Positions 45,066 to 52,746 of a stretch of 64,000 nt of DNA are shown in pieces; the first letter of the stretch is position 1, and the number at the start of each line of letters is the position of its first letter. Made by a program: the position numbers and the translations under genes. The stretch is taken from positions 1,050,143 through 1,114,142 of the forward strand of contig NZ_LN812102.1 of the NCBI RefSeq assembly GCF_000942395.1, given 5' to 3'. Origin of the DNA: Risungbinella massiliensis. Lineage in GTDB: Bacteria; Bacillota; Bacilli; Thermoactinomycetales; Thermoactinomycetaceae. The notes beneath the pieces are model-generated. The model saw only the letters and a list, made by a program, of their open reading frames with translations. It was not told the DNA's origin and did not search any database.

Positions 45066-45079
45066 TGAAAACGATTGTA
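45066..45079. promoter_or_regulatory. cre-like site upstream of paralogue 1
   Basis: TGAAAACGATTGTA matches the core of CcpA cre sites (TGWAANCGNTNWCA) at most positions. It is embedded in a block of about 45 bases duplicated at 45718-45768. Confidence 0.35.
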
Positions 45080-45139
45080 TATAAGTCAGGTTTGTTACGT
45101 TTTTGTTACATTTGCCAAGAATGAAAAAAACACAAAAAG

Positions 45140-45186
45140 AAAAAGACATGCTCTCCTTCTGTTAGTAGGTTAGCATGTCTTTTTTT
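45140..45186. terminator. Terminator of the second secreted-protein gene
   Basis: Arms AAAAAGACATGCT and AGCATGTCTTTTT are perfect, followed by TTT. The stem is related in sequence to the terminator at 44461-44518, so the duplication included it. Confidence 0.85.
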
Positions 45187-45195
45187 CATAATAAT

Positions 45196-45654
45196 CTATT
45201 CAATGAAATACATTTTTCCATCTACTTCTAACGAGATTGCAGACTGGGTCATCTCTGCTTTCAATTTCTTCGCATAGGCTACAACCTTATTAATGGCAGC
45301 TGAATCTAAATTTTCTGCAAAGCTGTATACGATGGTCACTTTCTCTTTTACTAATTGATTCGAATCAGATACCCAAGCACCTGTGCCATCCACTGCAGTT
45401 GCTCCTCCAAACATGTTAGAGAATTCTGTTAAAGTCTTATCTACATAAGCAGTGTTGTCAATTGGTTGATCCACATTGATAGTAGAAGGGACATAGATTT
45501 TTACGACATGATCAAGGTGATACTCTGGTAATGCAGTTTGTGTTGTTGTTGTCGTACTTTTGGTGGTGGTTGTAGTCTCTGCATATACAGCAGTGCCTAA
45601 GCTAGCTACAAGAAGTACGGTAAGCAACAAATAATAAAGTGATCTTTTTTTCAT
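45196..45654 (-). CDS. Secreted DUF3574-like protein, paralogue 2
   Basis: A signal segment (KKRSLYYLLLTVLLVASLGTAVYA) is followed by a Thr-rich linker of about 20 residues (TTTTTKSTTTTTQT) and a domain VKIYVPSTINVDQPIDNTAY ... LTEFSNMFGGATAVDGTGAW matching paralogue 1. It is probably released or kept at the membrane surface. ATG 45654 follows AAAGGGG. The Thr linker is the main difference from its twin. Confidence 0.75.
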   Translation of the reverse strand: MKKRSLYYLLLTVLLVASLGTAVYAETTTTTKSTTTTTQTALPEYHLDHVVKIYVPSTINVDQPIDNTAYVDKTLTEFSNMFGGATAVDGTGAWVSDSNQLVKEKVTIVYSFAENLDSAAINKVVAYAKKLKAEMTQSAISLEVDGKMYFIE

Positions 45655-45728
45655 GATATAGCCCCTTTTCAAAAAAATTATTATAACAACAACTCAAATT
45701 ATAAGTAGGTTATTATTATTGATCAATA

Positions 45729-45742
45729 TGAAAACGCTTGTA
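45729..45742. promoter_or_regulatory. cre-like site upstream of paralogue 2
   Basis: TGAAAACGCTTGTA fits a cre core, in the same relative place as the site at 45066-45079. It suggests both copies are under carbon-catabolite control, though conservation could also come simply from the duplication. Confidence 0.35.
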
Positions 45743-45899
45743 TATAAGTCAGGTTTGTTACATTTATTTAGAAGAACGTAAAGTAAATAAGATTAACTTA
45801 CTTTGAGAACTAAATATCAATCTATCTCTCCGTGCAACGGTTTTTTTGAAATTAAATCATTTTTTTCAAAATAAGTAAAAACGGAACTACTTTGAAGCT

Positions 45900-45931
45900 C
45901 CCCCACCTACGCTAATGCTAAGATGTGGGGG
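45900..45931 (-). mobile_element. Right-end hairpin of an IS200/IS605-type remnant
   Basis: CCCCCAC and GTGGGGG arms flank a loop just beyond the TnpB remnant. Subterminal hairpins at this place are characteristic of IS200/IS605 right ends, where TnpB guide RNA scaffolds also lie. Confidence 0.55.
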
Positions 45932-46310
45932 ATTCTTGGGTAATCCCATCTACCGATAGGAAATGCACCAAGCTCAAATCGTAGTTCCTACGGCAAGAAG
46001 TCTCAGACCCTTCTTTTACTATATTTTGAGCAGCATGAAGGTCTCGATCATGTTCTACCGGGCACTCAGGGCATGTCCAACTTCGAAGATTTAGTTTTTT
46101 CACCTCTTTATTTTGATAGCCACAGCAGGAACAAAGCTGACTAGGGGGAAACGTTTTACCTACTTTCACGATGGTTCTTCCGAACTACTTTGCCTTATAG
46201 GTCAGCATGGTGACAAACTCCGACCAAGAAGCATCCGTAATGGATTTGGCTAAGGAATGATTTTTCACCATGTTTTTAAAGAATCTCTTCTCACTTGACT
46301 CTTTCCAATT
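45918..46310 (-). pseudogene. TnpB (OrfB) transposase remnant, C-terminal part
   Basis: The readable protein [18 protein letters not shown] ... VTMLTYKAK, stop, [20 protein letters not shown] ... [12 protein letters not shown] is the C-terminal third of TnpB, with the zinc-ribbon cysteines ([12 protein letters not shown]) and the final RuvC Asp region. An in-frame TAG at 46195-46197 interrupts it, and sequence before about 46300 is scrambled. TnpB is an RNA-guided nuclease of IS200/IS605 elements. This copy is dead. Confidence 0.85.
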
Positions 46311-46376
46311 ATTTTCCTTTCCTTCATACTAGAATGGAAAGAAACTCTATCATATTTATCATCTCTTATTACTATC

Positions 46377-46516
46377 GAGCATGTTGCATAATGAACCCAA
46401 AGCCAGAGGTTTTCTCCTTTTGAGACGCGACTATGAGCGATAGGGAGCCGGAGCAGATCAAAAGCGGGAAAACCGGCGGCGCGCCTACGTTTAACTTAGA
46501 TTAATGCAACAAGCTA
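46377..46516 (+). repeat. MITE-like repeat, copy F (140 bp) with 6 bp duplication
   Basis: Element GAGCATGTTGCATAATGA ... TTAATGCAACAAGCTA is flanked on both sides by ACTATC (46371-46376 and 46517-46522), a perfect target-site duplication. It ends only 22 bases before the sensor kinase start codon, so the native promoter of that operon must lie within, upstream of, or have been displaced by the element. Confidence 0.9.
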
Positions 46517-46538
46517 ACTATCAAAAGGAGAAAGGACC

Positions 46539-48179
46539 ATGCCGAAAAAGCACTACTCTCTCCGCTTAGAAACACGCATCCTTTTATCGTGTTCCTTCTT
46601 ACTCGCCTTTACACTAATTGTGCTGGGGGGGACTTTTTCCGTTTGGATGGACGAGCAGGTGGAAGAACAAGTGGGAAAACGAGCATTGTATGTGGCTCAG
46701 TCCGTGGCATCGATCCCTGACATTCGTCGAGCTTTCCACCAAGAGAATCCCTGGCATACGATACAACCGATTGCAGAAGAGATCCGAAAAAAGACTGGTG
46801 CTGAATATGTGGTAGTAGGTAACAAACAAGGGATACGCTTTTCGCACCCTTTTCCTGATCGTATTGGGCAACATATGGTAGGAGGAGATAATTACCCTGC
46901 ACTTAATGGGAAACCGAGTATTACGAAATCAATCGGTACATTAGGACCTGCAATCCGTGGAAAAGCTCCGATTTACGATGCAGGAGGAAACATCATCGGA
47001 CTGGTCTCAGTCGGATTTCTCTTGGAAGATCTTGAAAAAATAAATAACCAGTACTTATTCCGTATTATCCTATTATCCTTAGGAATTTTTGTAATCGGTT
47101 TCATCGCATCCTCTTACCTGGCTCGGCGTATTAAAAAAGATACGCTAGGGTTGGAGCCAGAACATATCTCCTCTCTCTATCAACAGAAACATACGTTGAT
47201 TAACACCGTACGGGAAGGGATTATCATGGTAGACAACTTAGGGAAAATTACCGAAATTAATGACCGTGCACTCCATTTGATTGGAGCCACGGAGGAGAAA
47301 ATTATCAGAGGGAAACCGATACAGGAGATATTACCTCAAACCAAAATGCCCCAAGTACTTCAAACCGGAGAGCCTCAGTATGACCAAGAAATGTCTCTTT
47401 GCGGTCAAGAAGTAATCGTCAATCGACTTCCGATCTTACATGATAAAAAAGTAATTGGGGTTGTTTCTAGTTTTCGTCCTAAATCAGAAATTGATGAGCT
47501 GAGTAAAAAGCTATCTCAAGTTCAACAGTATACGGAAGTACTGCGTGCCCAAACCCATGAATTTCATAACACACTATACACTATTTCAGGACTAATTCAG
47601 TTAGGCTCTACAAAAGATGCATTGGATTTGATTCAACTGGAGATGAAAGATCAACACCGTCTTACCTCTTCTGTGTTAAAGCAAATTCGCAATCCTTGGA
47701 TCTGTGCCATTTTAATGGGGTATTTGAACAAAGCACGTGAGTTAAAAGTAGATTTAGTCTTAGATCCAGAATCAAACATGCTGGAGCGAACGAAATTCCC
47801 GAAAAATTGGTTATATGTCACTATTCTTGGTAACCTCCTACTCAATGCAATGGAAGCTGTCCAATTACTACCAGAAGGACAACGTCATGTTCGAGTCTAC
47901 CTCGAAGATTTAGAAGAGCTATTGATCCTTGAAGTAGAAGACTCTGGACCAGGAATTTTTCCATCAGTACTACCACATATTTTTGAGAAACAATTTTCTA
48001 CAAAAGAAGCTGCAAATGAGCAAAAACGTGGTTTTGGACTGTGGAATGTAAAACAAGCAGTGGAAGAGTTAGGCGGTAGTATCAATGTCGATGCTGGCAA
48101 AAATGGAGGCGCTATTTTTGTCGTCCAAATTCCATTGGAGGTGAGTAATCTTGATCGAGATTATGATCGTAGAAGATGA
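46539..48179 (+). CDS. CitA/DcuS-type sensor histidine kinase
   Basis: The 546-residue protein has TM helix 1 (about residues 13-32), an extracellular Cache/PAS-type sensor domain (33-172), TM helix 2 (173-195), a cytoplasmic PAS domain (215-315), and a kinase core with the CitA-family phosphorylation motif THEFHNTLYTISGLI (H340), then the N box NLLLNAMEAV and DSGPGIF. This family senses citrate and C4-dicarboxylates. It overlaps the response regulator gene by 29 bases and lies upstream of tctCBA, its likely target. The SD AAGGAG lies seven or eight bases before the ATG. Confidence 0.93.
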   Translation: MPKKHYSLRLETRILLSCSFLLAFTLIVLGGTFSVWMDEQVEEQVGKRALYVAQSVASIPDIRRAFHQENPWHTIQPIAEEIRKKTGAEYVVVGNKQGIRFSHPFPDRIGQHMVGGDNYPALNGKPSITKSIGTLGPAIRGKAPIYDAGGNIIGLVSVGFLLEDLEKINNQYLFRIILLSLGIFVIGFIASSYLARRIKKDTLGLEPEHISSLYQQKHTLINTVREGIIMVDNLGKITEINDRALHLIGATEEKIIRGKPIQEILPQTKMPQVLQTGEPQYDQEMSLCGQEVIVNRLPILHDKKVIGVVSSFRPKSEIDELSKKLSQVQQYTEVLRAQTHEFHNTLYTISGLIQLGSTKDALDLIQLEMKDQHRLTSSVLKQIRNPWICAILMGYLNKARELKVDLVLDPESNMLERTKFPKNWLYVTILGNLLLNAMEAVQLLPEGQRHVRVYLEDLEELLILEVEDSGPGIFPSVLPHIFEKQFSTKEAANEQKRGFGLWNVKQAVEELGGSINVDAGKNGGAIFVVQIPLEVSNLDRDYDRRR

Positions 48180-48864
48180 TGTCAGAGTGATGGAAATCCA
48201 CAAACGATTTCTGCAAAAGATGCCTGAATTTCATGTCTGTGCTACCGCTCAAACAGGAAAAGAAGCAGTGGAATGGTTAGAAGTGATGCAACCACAATTG
48301 GTACTACTCGATCTGTATCTTCCGGACATGTTAGGTACCGATCTAATCATAAAACTACGAGAGCAAAAACCTGACCTTGATGTCATCATGATCACAGCAG
48401 CTAATGAAACGCATATGGTCCAACAATCTCTTCAACAAGGAGTTTTTGATTTTCTTGTAAAACCGTTTTTACTAGAACGATTTCAACAAAGTCTAGAATC
48501 GTATTTGCATTCTAGGAGCTTGCTTCAGAAAAAAGAACTGACTCAACAAGAAGTAGATCGGTTTTTACAACGTAACTTTCGACCTTTCCAATCCGAACTG
48601 GTGATTACACACCTTCCCAAAGGGATTGACGAAGTAACCTTGCAAAAGGTAGACCAGATGTTACAAAAAGCACCACCACAGGGAGTTACGGCTGAACAAG
48701 CCTCTGTGTTGATTGGGGTTAGTCGTACTACTGCTAGAAGATATCTGGAATACTTAGTAGCTTCAAAGAAGGCTACAGCTGATCTGGAGTATGGTTCCAT
48801 TGGTAGACCTGAACGAAAATACCGAGCCACCTCCAGTATCGTAGATTCAAAGATTAGGAGCTGA
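48151..48864 (+). CDS. CitB/CitT-type response regulator
   Basis: The receiver domain (residues 1-120) has acidic residues D9/D10, phospho-acceptor D54 in LVLLDLYLPDM, and K in FLVKPF. The C-terminal winged-helix region GVTAEQASVLIGVSRTTARRYLEYLVASKKATADLEYGSIGRPERKYR is typical of CitB/DcuR regulators. TTG 48151 follows GGAGGTGA. Translation is coupled to the kinase. It probably activates the downstream tricarboxylate transporter. Confidence 0.93.
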   Translation: MIEIMIVEDDVRVMEIHKRFLQKMPEFHVCATAQTGKEAVEWLEVMQPQLVLLDLYLPDMLGTDLIIKLREQKPDLDVIMITAANETHMVQQSLQQGVFDFLVKPFLLERFQQSLESYLHSRSLLQKKELTQQEVDRFLQRNFRPFQSELVITHLPKGIDEVTLQKVDQMLQKAPPQGVTAEQASVLIGVSRTTARRYLEYLVASKKATADLEYGSIGRPERKYRATSSIVDSKIRS

Positions 48865-48868
48865 TTAT

Positions 48869-49060
48869 AGCCTGAGCTTTTGTACCGCTACAAAGCGGAG
48901 ACAACCCGTGGAAGGATCACGAGGTCCAACTGTTTGAGGCGTTAGCCGAGTTTCTTGTGCCCTTTGTCGTGGGTATGAACCTCCCTAGAACGATCTGTCG
49001 GAGCGATCTTACTTCTTCGTAAGGTACAACTACATGGAAGGTAAAAATCATGCTCCAGGC
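48869..49060 (+). ncRNA. Candidate structured RNA element, unknown class
   Basis: A 192-base, comparatively GC-rich stretch with no gene. The ends pair (AGCCTGAGC with GCTCCAGGCT, one bulge), and a second helix TTGTACC (48880-48886) pairs with GGTACAA (49022-49028). Inside are hairpins CCGCT-ACAA-AGCGG, CCCGTG-GAAGGAT-CACG, GGC-GTTA-GCC and CTTAC-TTCTTC-GTAAG. The nested plan looks like a multi-branched RNA. No known riboswitch or housekeeping RNA signature was recognised. It could be a leader element of tctCBA, an independent RNA, or the remnant of a mobile element. Confidence 0.45.
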
Positions 49061-49206
49061 TACCACTGTAAAAATTTAGCTAATCGACACTATCGAACTA
49101 CCTCTGTTATGTCCAACGTGTGAACTTTATGAATTAAATGTCTCAAATGATTTTTATGCATTCAACTTTCACAAACTATACAAAAATATTGTTTACAATT
49201 AGCATA

Positions 49207-49248
49207 AAGACAGGTTGTCAGAGTAATGTTCTCTGATAGATCTGTCTT
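49207..49248 (+). promoter_or_regulatory. Nested inverted repeats upstream of tctC
   Basis: Outer arms AAGACAG/CTGTCTT enclose inner arms TCAGAG/CTCTGA around TAATGTT. CTTTTATTTTG follows, so it may be an attenuator/terminator in the tctC leader or an operator. Confidence 0.45.
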
Positions 49249-49257
49249 CTTTTATTT

Positions 49258-49271
49258 TGTAAACGCTTGCA
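49258..49271. promoter_or_regulatory. Probable cre site (CcpA) before tctC
   Basis: TGTAAACGCTTGCA matches TGWAANCGNTNWCA at all but one position. It lies 18 bases before the tctC start codon, downstream of any promoter, a usual place for roadblock-type carbon-catabolite repression. Confidence 0.6.
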
Positions 49272-49288
49272 TAATAGGAGGTTCTACA

Positions 49289-50314
49289 ATGAATAAATGG
49301 CTTACTATGCTTTCAGTCGGAGCACTAGCACTGGGAATCACTGCATGTAGTCAACAACCAGCATTTGGAGATCAAACATCGGGGGGTTCTGGGTCTGGTT
49401 ATCCAGAAAAACCCATTACGATCGTCGCGCCATCTGGAGCTGGTGGAGGTTGGGATCAGACTGCTCGATCTGTAGCAACGATTTTGCAAAAAACCAAGTT
49501 GGTCGAAAAACCCATTACGGTTGAAAATCGTCCGGGTGGAGGTGGAGCAGTCTTTATGGCAGAGTTTGCCAATGGACTCAAAAACGATCCATACAAATTG
49601 ATGGTAAAATCTCCTCCTATTCTAATCAACCATCTCAAAAAAGAAGGAAATAGCCCATTTGGCTATCAAGATACAACACCACTCGCTCAATTAACGATCG
49701 ATTATGGTGCTTATGTAGTACGCAACGACTCCCCGATCAAAGACTTACCTAGTTTTATTGAGGAATTAAAAAAAGACCCGAAAAAATTTACGATCGCTGG
49801 CGGTTCTTCTCCGGGATCAATGGATCACTTGATCTCCATTTTGCCAGCATATAAATCAGGAATTCAACCAAACCAACTCAAATATGTATCCTATGACGGA
49901 AGTGGAGAAGCAATCACTGCTTTACTTGGAAACAATGCTGATATTATCGCAACGGATCTCTCTACCGTAATGGAATATGTCAAATCTGGAAAAGTCCGTG
50001 TTTTAGCAGTAACTGCACCACAAAAACTAACTGGCATGTTTAATGAAGTTCCAACTTTACGAGATCTTGGATACCAAGATACTGATTTCATTATCTGGCG
50101 CGGTGTTTTTGGTCCAAAGGGTCTGTCTGCTGAACAGAAAAAGTTCTGGGATGACAAGTTGAAAGCCCTCTCTGAACATCCAGAATGGAAATCCGAAGTG
50201 GAGAAAAAAGGATGGACTTTGGAATACAAAGACTCCGCTGCTTTCACTGATTTCCTATCCAAACAAGAACAACAGGTAAAAGAACTACTAACATCCTTAG
50301 GAATGAACAAATAA
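49289..50314 (+). CDS. tctC: Tripartite tricarboxylate transporter substrate-binding lipoprotein
   Basis: Bug/TctC family extracytoplasmic receptor for citrate-like acids. The lipoprotein signal is MNKWLTMLSVGALALGITAC (lipobox ITAC). Family motifs: YPEKPITIVAPSGAGGGWDQTARSVA, VENRPGGGGAVFMAEFA and FTIAGGSSPGSMDHL. ATG 49289 follows ATAGGAGG; the frame extends back to 49226 through the cre site, so the later start is right. It heads the tctCBA set and is separated from tctB by a hairpin, which would keep receptor levels above those of the membrane parts. Confidence 0.93.
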   Translation: MNKWLTMLSVGALALGITACSQQPAFGDQTSGGSGSGYPEKPITIVAPSGAGGGWDQTARSVATILQKTKLVEKPITVENRPGGGGAVFMAEFANGLKNDPYKLMVKSPPILINHLKKEGNSPFGYQDTTPLAQLTIDYGAYVVRNDSPIKDLPSFIEELKKDPKKFTIAGGSSPGSMDHLISILPAYKSGIQPNQLKYVSYDGSGEAITALLGNNADIIATDLSTVMEYVKSGKVRVLAVTAPQKLTGMFNEVPTLRDLGYQDTDFIIWRGVFGPKGLSAEQKKFWDDKLKALSEHPEWKSEVEKKGWTLEYKDSAAFTDFLSKQEQQVKELLTSLGMNK

Positions 50315-50330
50315 GAACTCTCATTCAATA

Positions 50331-50367
50331 AAAAGCTAGGGTGCTTAGCATCATCGCCCTAGCTTTT
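50331..50367 (+). terminator. Intra-operon attenuator between tctC and tctB
   Basis: Arms AAAAGCTAGGG and CCCTAGCTTTT enclose 15 bases, followed by CC and TTT. It probably allows partial read-through. Confidence 0.75.
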
Positions 50368-50393
50368 CCTTTCAACCAAAGGAGGGATATCAC

Positions 50394-50840
50394 ATGAATC
50401 GTATATTTGATAAAACTAGCAGTATCATTTTTCTAGCAATCGGTCTCTTTTTTATCTTAGAGAGCCGAAATATTGCAAACTCAGCTTATGGAAGTGAAGT
50501 AGGTCCCAATGTATTTCCTATGGGTTTGGGAATAATCCTTGTTCTTTTAAGTTTGCGCTTACTATATGAAACATTTCGTTTTCCAGAAGAAGTGAAAAAA
50601 ACTTCCTATCAATACAAGAAGTTCGCCATCATATTTGGTGCTGCCATTCTATATGTCGTGTTATTCGAAGTAATTGGATATGTATTATCCACCTTTCTCT
50701 TTTTACTTGTCTCGTTTCAAGCGATGGAACGTGGGAACTGGGTCACTTCTATTCTCACCGCGCTTGGATTTTCCGGGATCGTCTACTATCTCTATGTCTA
50801 TGTATTACAAGGCACACTTCCAGGGTTTCCAATAGGTTAG
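50394..50840 (+). CDS. tctB: Tripartite tricarboxylate transporter small membrane subunit
   Basis: The 148-residue protein has four membrane segments, starting with IFLAIGLFFILESRNIA and containing GSEVGPNVFPMGLGIILVLLSL, the conserved TctB start. It pairs with TctA in the membrane. The ATG follows AAGGAGGG. The gap to tctA is 12 bases. Confidence 0.92.
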   Translation: MNRIFDKTSSIIFLAIGLFFILESRNIANSAYGSEVGPNVFPMGLGIILVLLSLRLLYETFRFPEEVKKTSYQYKKFAIIFGAAILYVVLFEVIGYVLSTFLFLLVSFQAMERGNWVTSILTALGFSGIVYYLYVYVLQGTLPGFPIG

Positions 50841-50852
50841 GAGGAACAGAAA

Positions 50853-52379
50853 ATGGACACATTAGATTATCTACTAAATGGATTCCTCGTAGCTCTACAA
50901 TGGCAAAACATTTTCTATGCTTTTATCGGTGTACTAATCGGGACTGTAGTGGGAGTACTACCAGGACTCGGTCCGATCAGTGGGGTAGCTCTCCTCATTC
51001 CGATCACCTCCACTCTCACTTCTGGCTCTACACCAGAAGAAGCTGCTGCTAGCTCGATTATCTTGCTCGCTGGTGTGTACTATGGTGCCATGTATGGTGG
51101 TTCTACCACGTCCATTCTTCTCAATACACCTGGTGAATCTTCCTCCGTCGTTACCACACTAGACGGATATCAAATGGCAAAACAAGGACGAGCAGGGGCA
51201 GCACTCGCCATCTCCGCAATTGGTTCCTTTGTAGCAGGTGTCTTCTCTCTCATCGCACTCATCTTTTTAGCAGAACCACTATCTGAGCTTGCACTAACTT
51301 TTGGACCGGCAGAATACTTTTCTCTTATGGTGCTCGGTCTCTGCGCAGTGACAGGACTAGCTGGAAAATCGATGACCAAAGCTCTGATCATGACAGTACT
51401 TGGACTACTACTTGGAACGATCGGAATTGACAATGTGACAGGTGTTTCCCGTTTCACCTTTGATATGCCTGAGCTTTATCAAGGACTGGAGTTCTTAACA
51501 GTGGCAGTCGGTCTCTTTGCACTGGGCGAAGTATGGAAGACTATTCTAGAATTTCGCCAAGAACAACAAACGATTGCCAAAATTTCTCGAATTACTCCAA
51601 CCAAACAAGAATTAAAACAAAGTGCTGGACCTATTGGTCGTGGTTCCCTATTAGGCTTCTTTACTGGTGTATTGCCAGGTGCTGGTGCGACAATCGCCTC
51701 TTTCTTCTCTTATGTATTAGAGAAAAAGATAAGCAAGAACCCTGAGAAATTTGGAAAAGGAGCTATTGAAGGGGTCGCAGCACCGGAATCTGCCAACAAT
51801 GCTGCATCTGGTGGCGCCATGATCCCTCTGCTCACACTGGGTATACCTGGGTCTGGTACCACCGCTGTCCTGATGGGTGCACTAATCATGTACAACATCC
51901 AACCAGGTCCTCTATTGTTTGAAGAACATCCTTATGTAGCTTGGGGCTTGATTGCCAGCATGTTTATTGGGAACCTCATGTTACTAATCCTCAACATGCC
52001 GCTTGTCAAACTCTTTGCCAAAGTGATCAATGCACCTATCAAATATTTGACTCCCATCATCATCGCCATCTCCTTTTTTGGAGTCTATGCTGTACAAGTA
52101 AGTACCTTCGATCTCTATCTGTTACTTGGATTGGGTATCATCGGTTATTTCCTCAATAAAAACGACTACCCATTGGCTCCGCTTGTACTAAGTCTCATTC
52201 TCGGTCCCTTGATGGAAAACAACTTCCGACGAGCCTTGACTGCATCCAACAACGATTACACTGTATTTGTAACTCACCCAATTTCGCTGACATTCTTAAT
52301 AGGAGCAGTACTATGGATCGTCGTACCGCTTATCTTAAAAGCACGTGGTAAAAAAGTAATTGTAAATGATGAAGATTGA
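50853..52379 (+). CDS. tctA: Tripartite tricarboxylate transporter large membrane subunit
   Basis: The 508-residue protein has about 12 membrane segments. TctA signatures: GVLPGLGPISGVALLIPIT, YYGAMYGGSTTSILLNTPGE, GVLPGAGATIASFFSYVLEKK and GVAAPESANNAASGGAMIPLLTLGIPGSGTTAVLMGAL. It forms the ion-driven translocation channel for tricarboxylates. The ATG follows TAGGAGG. It is the last gene, ahead of a terminator. Confidence 0.95.
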   Translation: MDTLDYLLNGFLVALQWQNIFYAFIGVLIGTVVGVLPGLGPISGVALLIPITSTLTSGSTPEEAAASSIILLAGVYYGAMYGGSTTSILLNTPGESSSVVTTLDGYQMAKQGRAGAALAISAIGSFVAGVFSLIALIFLAEPLSELALTFGPAEYFSLMVLGLCAVTGLAGKSMTKALIMTVLGLLLGTIGIDNVTGVSRFTFDMPELYQGLEFLTVAVGLFALGEVWKTILEFRQEQQTIAKISRITPTKQELKQSAGPIGRGSLLGFFTGVLPGAGATIASFFSYVLEKKISKNPEKFGKGAIEGVAAPESANNAASGGAMIPLLTLGIPGSGTTAVLMGALIMYNIQPGPLLFEEHPYVAWGLIASMFIGNLMLLILNMPLVKLFAKVINAPIKYLTPIIIAISFFGVYAVQVSTFDLYLLLGLGIIGYFLNKNDYPLAPLVLSLILGPLMENNFRRALTASNNDYTVFVTHPISLTFLIGAVLWIVVPLILKARGKKVIVNDED

Positions 52380-52410
52380 TCTTTTAAAAAGAATAGCTTT
52401 GAAATTAAAA

Positions 52411-52447
52411 GAACCCAGAGACAATGGTTAACTCTGGGTTCCTTTTT
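52411..52447 (+). terminator. Terminator of the tct operon
   Basis: Perfect arms GAACCCAGAG and CTCTGGGTTC with an 11-base loop are followed by CTTTTTG. Confidence 0.88.
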
Positions 52448-52472
52448 GTTCGTATAAGATATATTTCCATCC

Positions 52473-52639
52473 ATGTTTCGACAACAAATTGAACGAAACG
52501 ATCAAGCGGGTAAGCATATATCAAAGAAGCAGGCGCCGATGGTATTTTTGTACCTGGTGTGAGCGATATGGACACTATCAGAGAGTACTGTGGAACAATC
52601 CTTAACGAAAAAAAGACTTGGGAGTCACTAGAAAGTTAG
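52473..52639 (+). pseudogene. 3' fragment of an isocitrate lyase/PEP mutase family gene
   Basis: From 52514 the plus strand reads AYIKEAGADGIFVPGVSDMD followed by TIREYCGTILNEKKTWESLE and a stop at 52637. AGADGIFVPGV is diagnostic of the PEP mutase/isocitrate lyase superfamily. The preceding bases read as a plausible continuation (QQIERNDQAG) in a shifted frame. The N-terminal two thirds of the gene are missing. It is a dead remnant between the tct and siderophore operons. Confidence 0.65.
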
Positions 52640-52695
52640 TTTCAAAACAAATATCGATCAATGCGGTTAGCATTTCCTACTCATGCAAACAAAAA

Positions 52696-52732
52696 AAGTA
52701 GGGCAAAAGAATTCTCTTCCTCTGCCCTACTT
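52696..52732 (-). terminator. Terminator of the siderophore operon
   Basis: Arms AAGTAGGGCA and TGCCCTACTT are perfect. The minus-strand tail is TTTTTTTG. Confidence 0.88.
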
Positions 52733-52746
52733 CCCAATTCATATCC

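Noticed and set aside
48865..49060. Protein-like reading GDNPWKDHEVQLFEALAEFL in the structured element
   Set aside because: No start codon with an SD and no family recognised; the extensive complementary pairing explains the region better. BLASTX would settle it.
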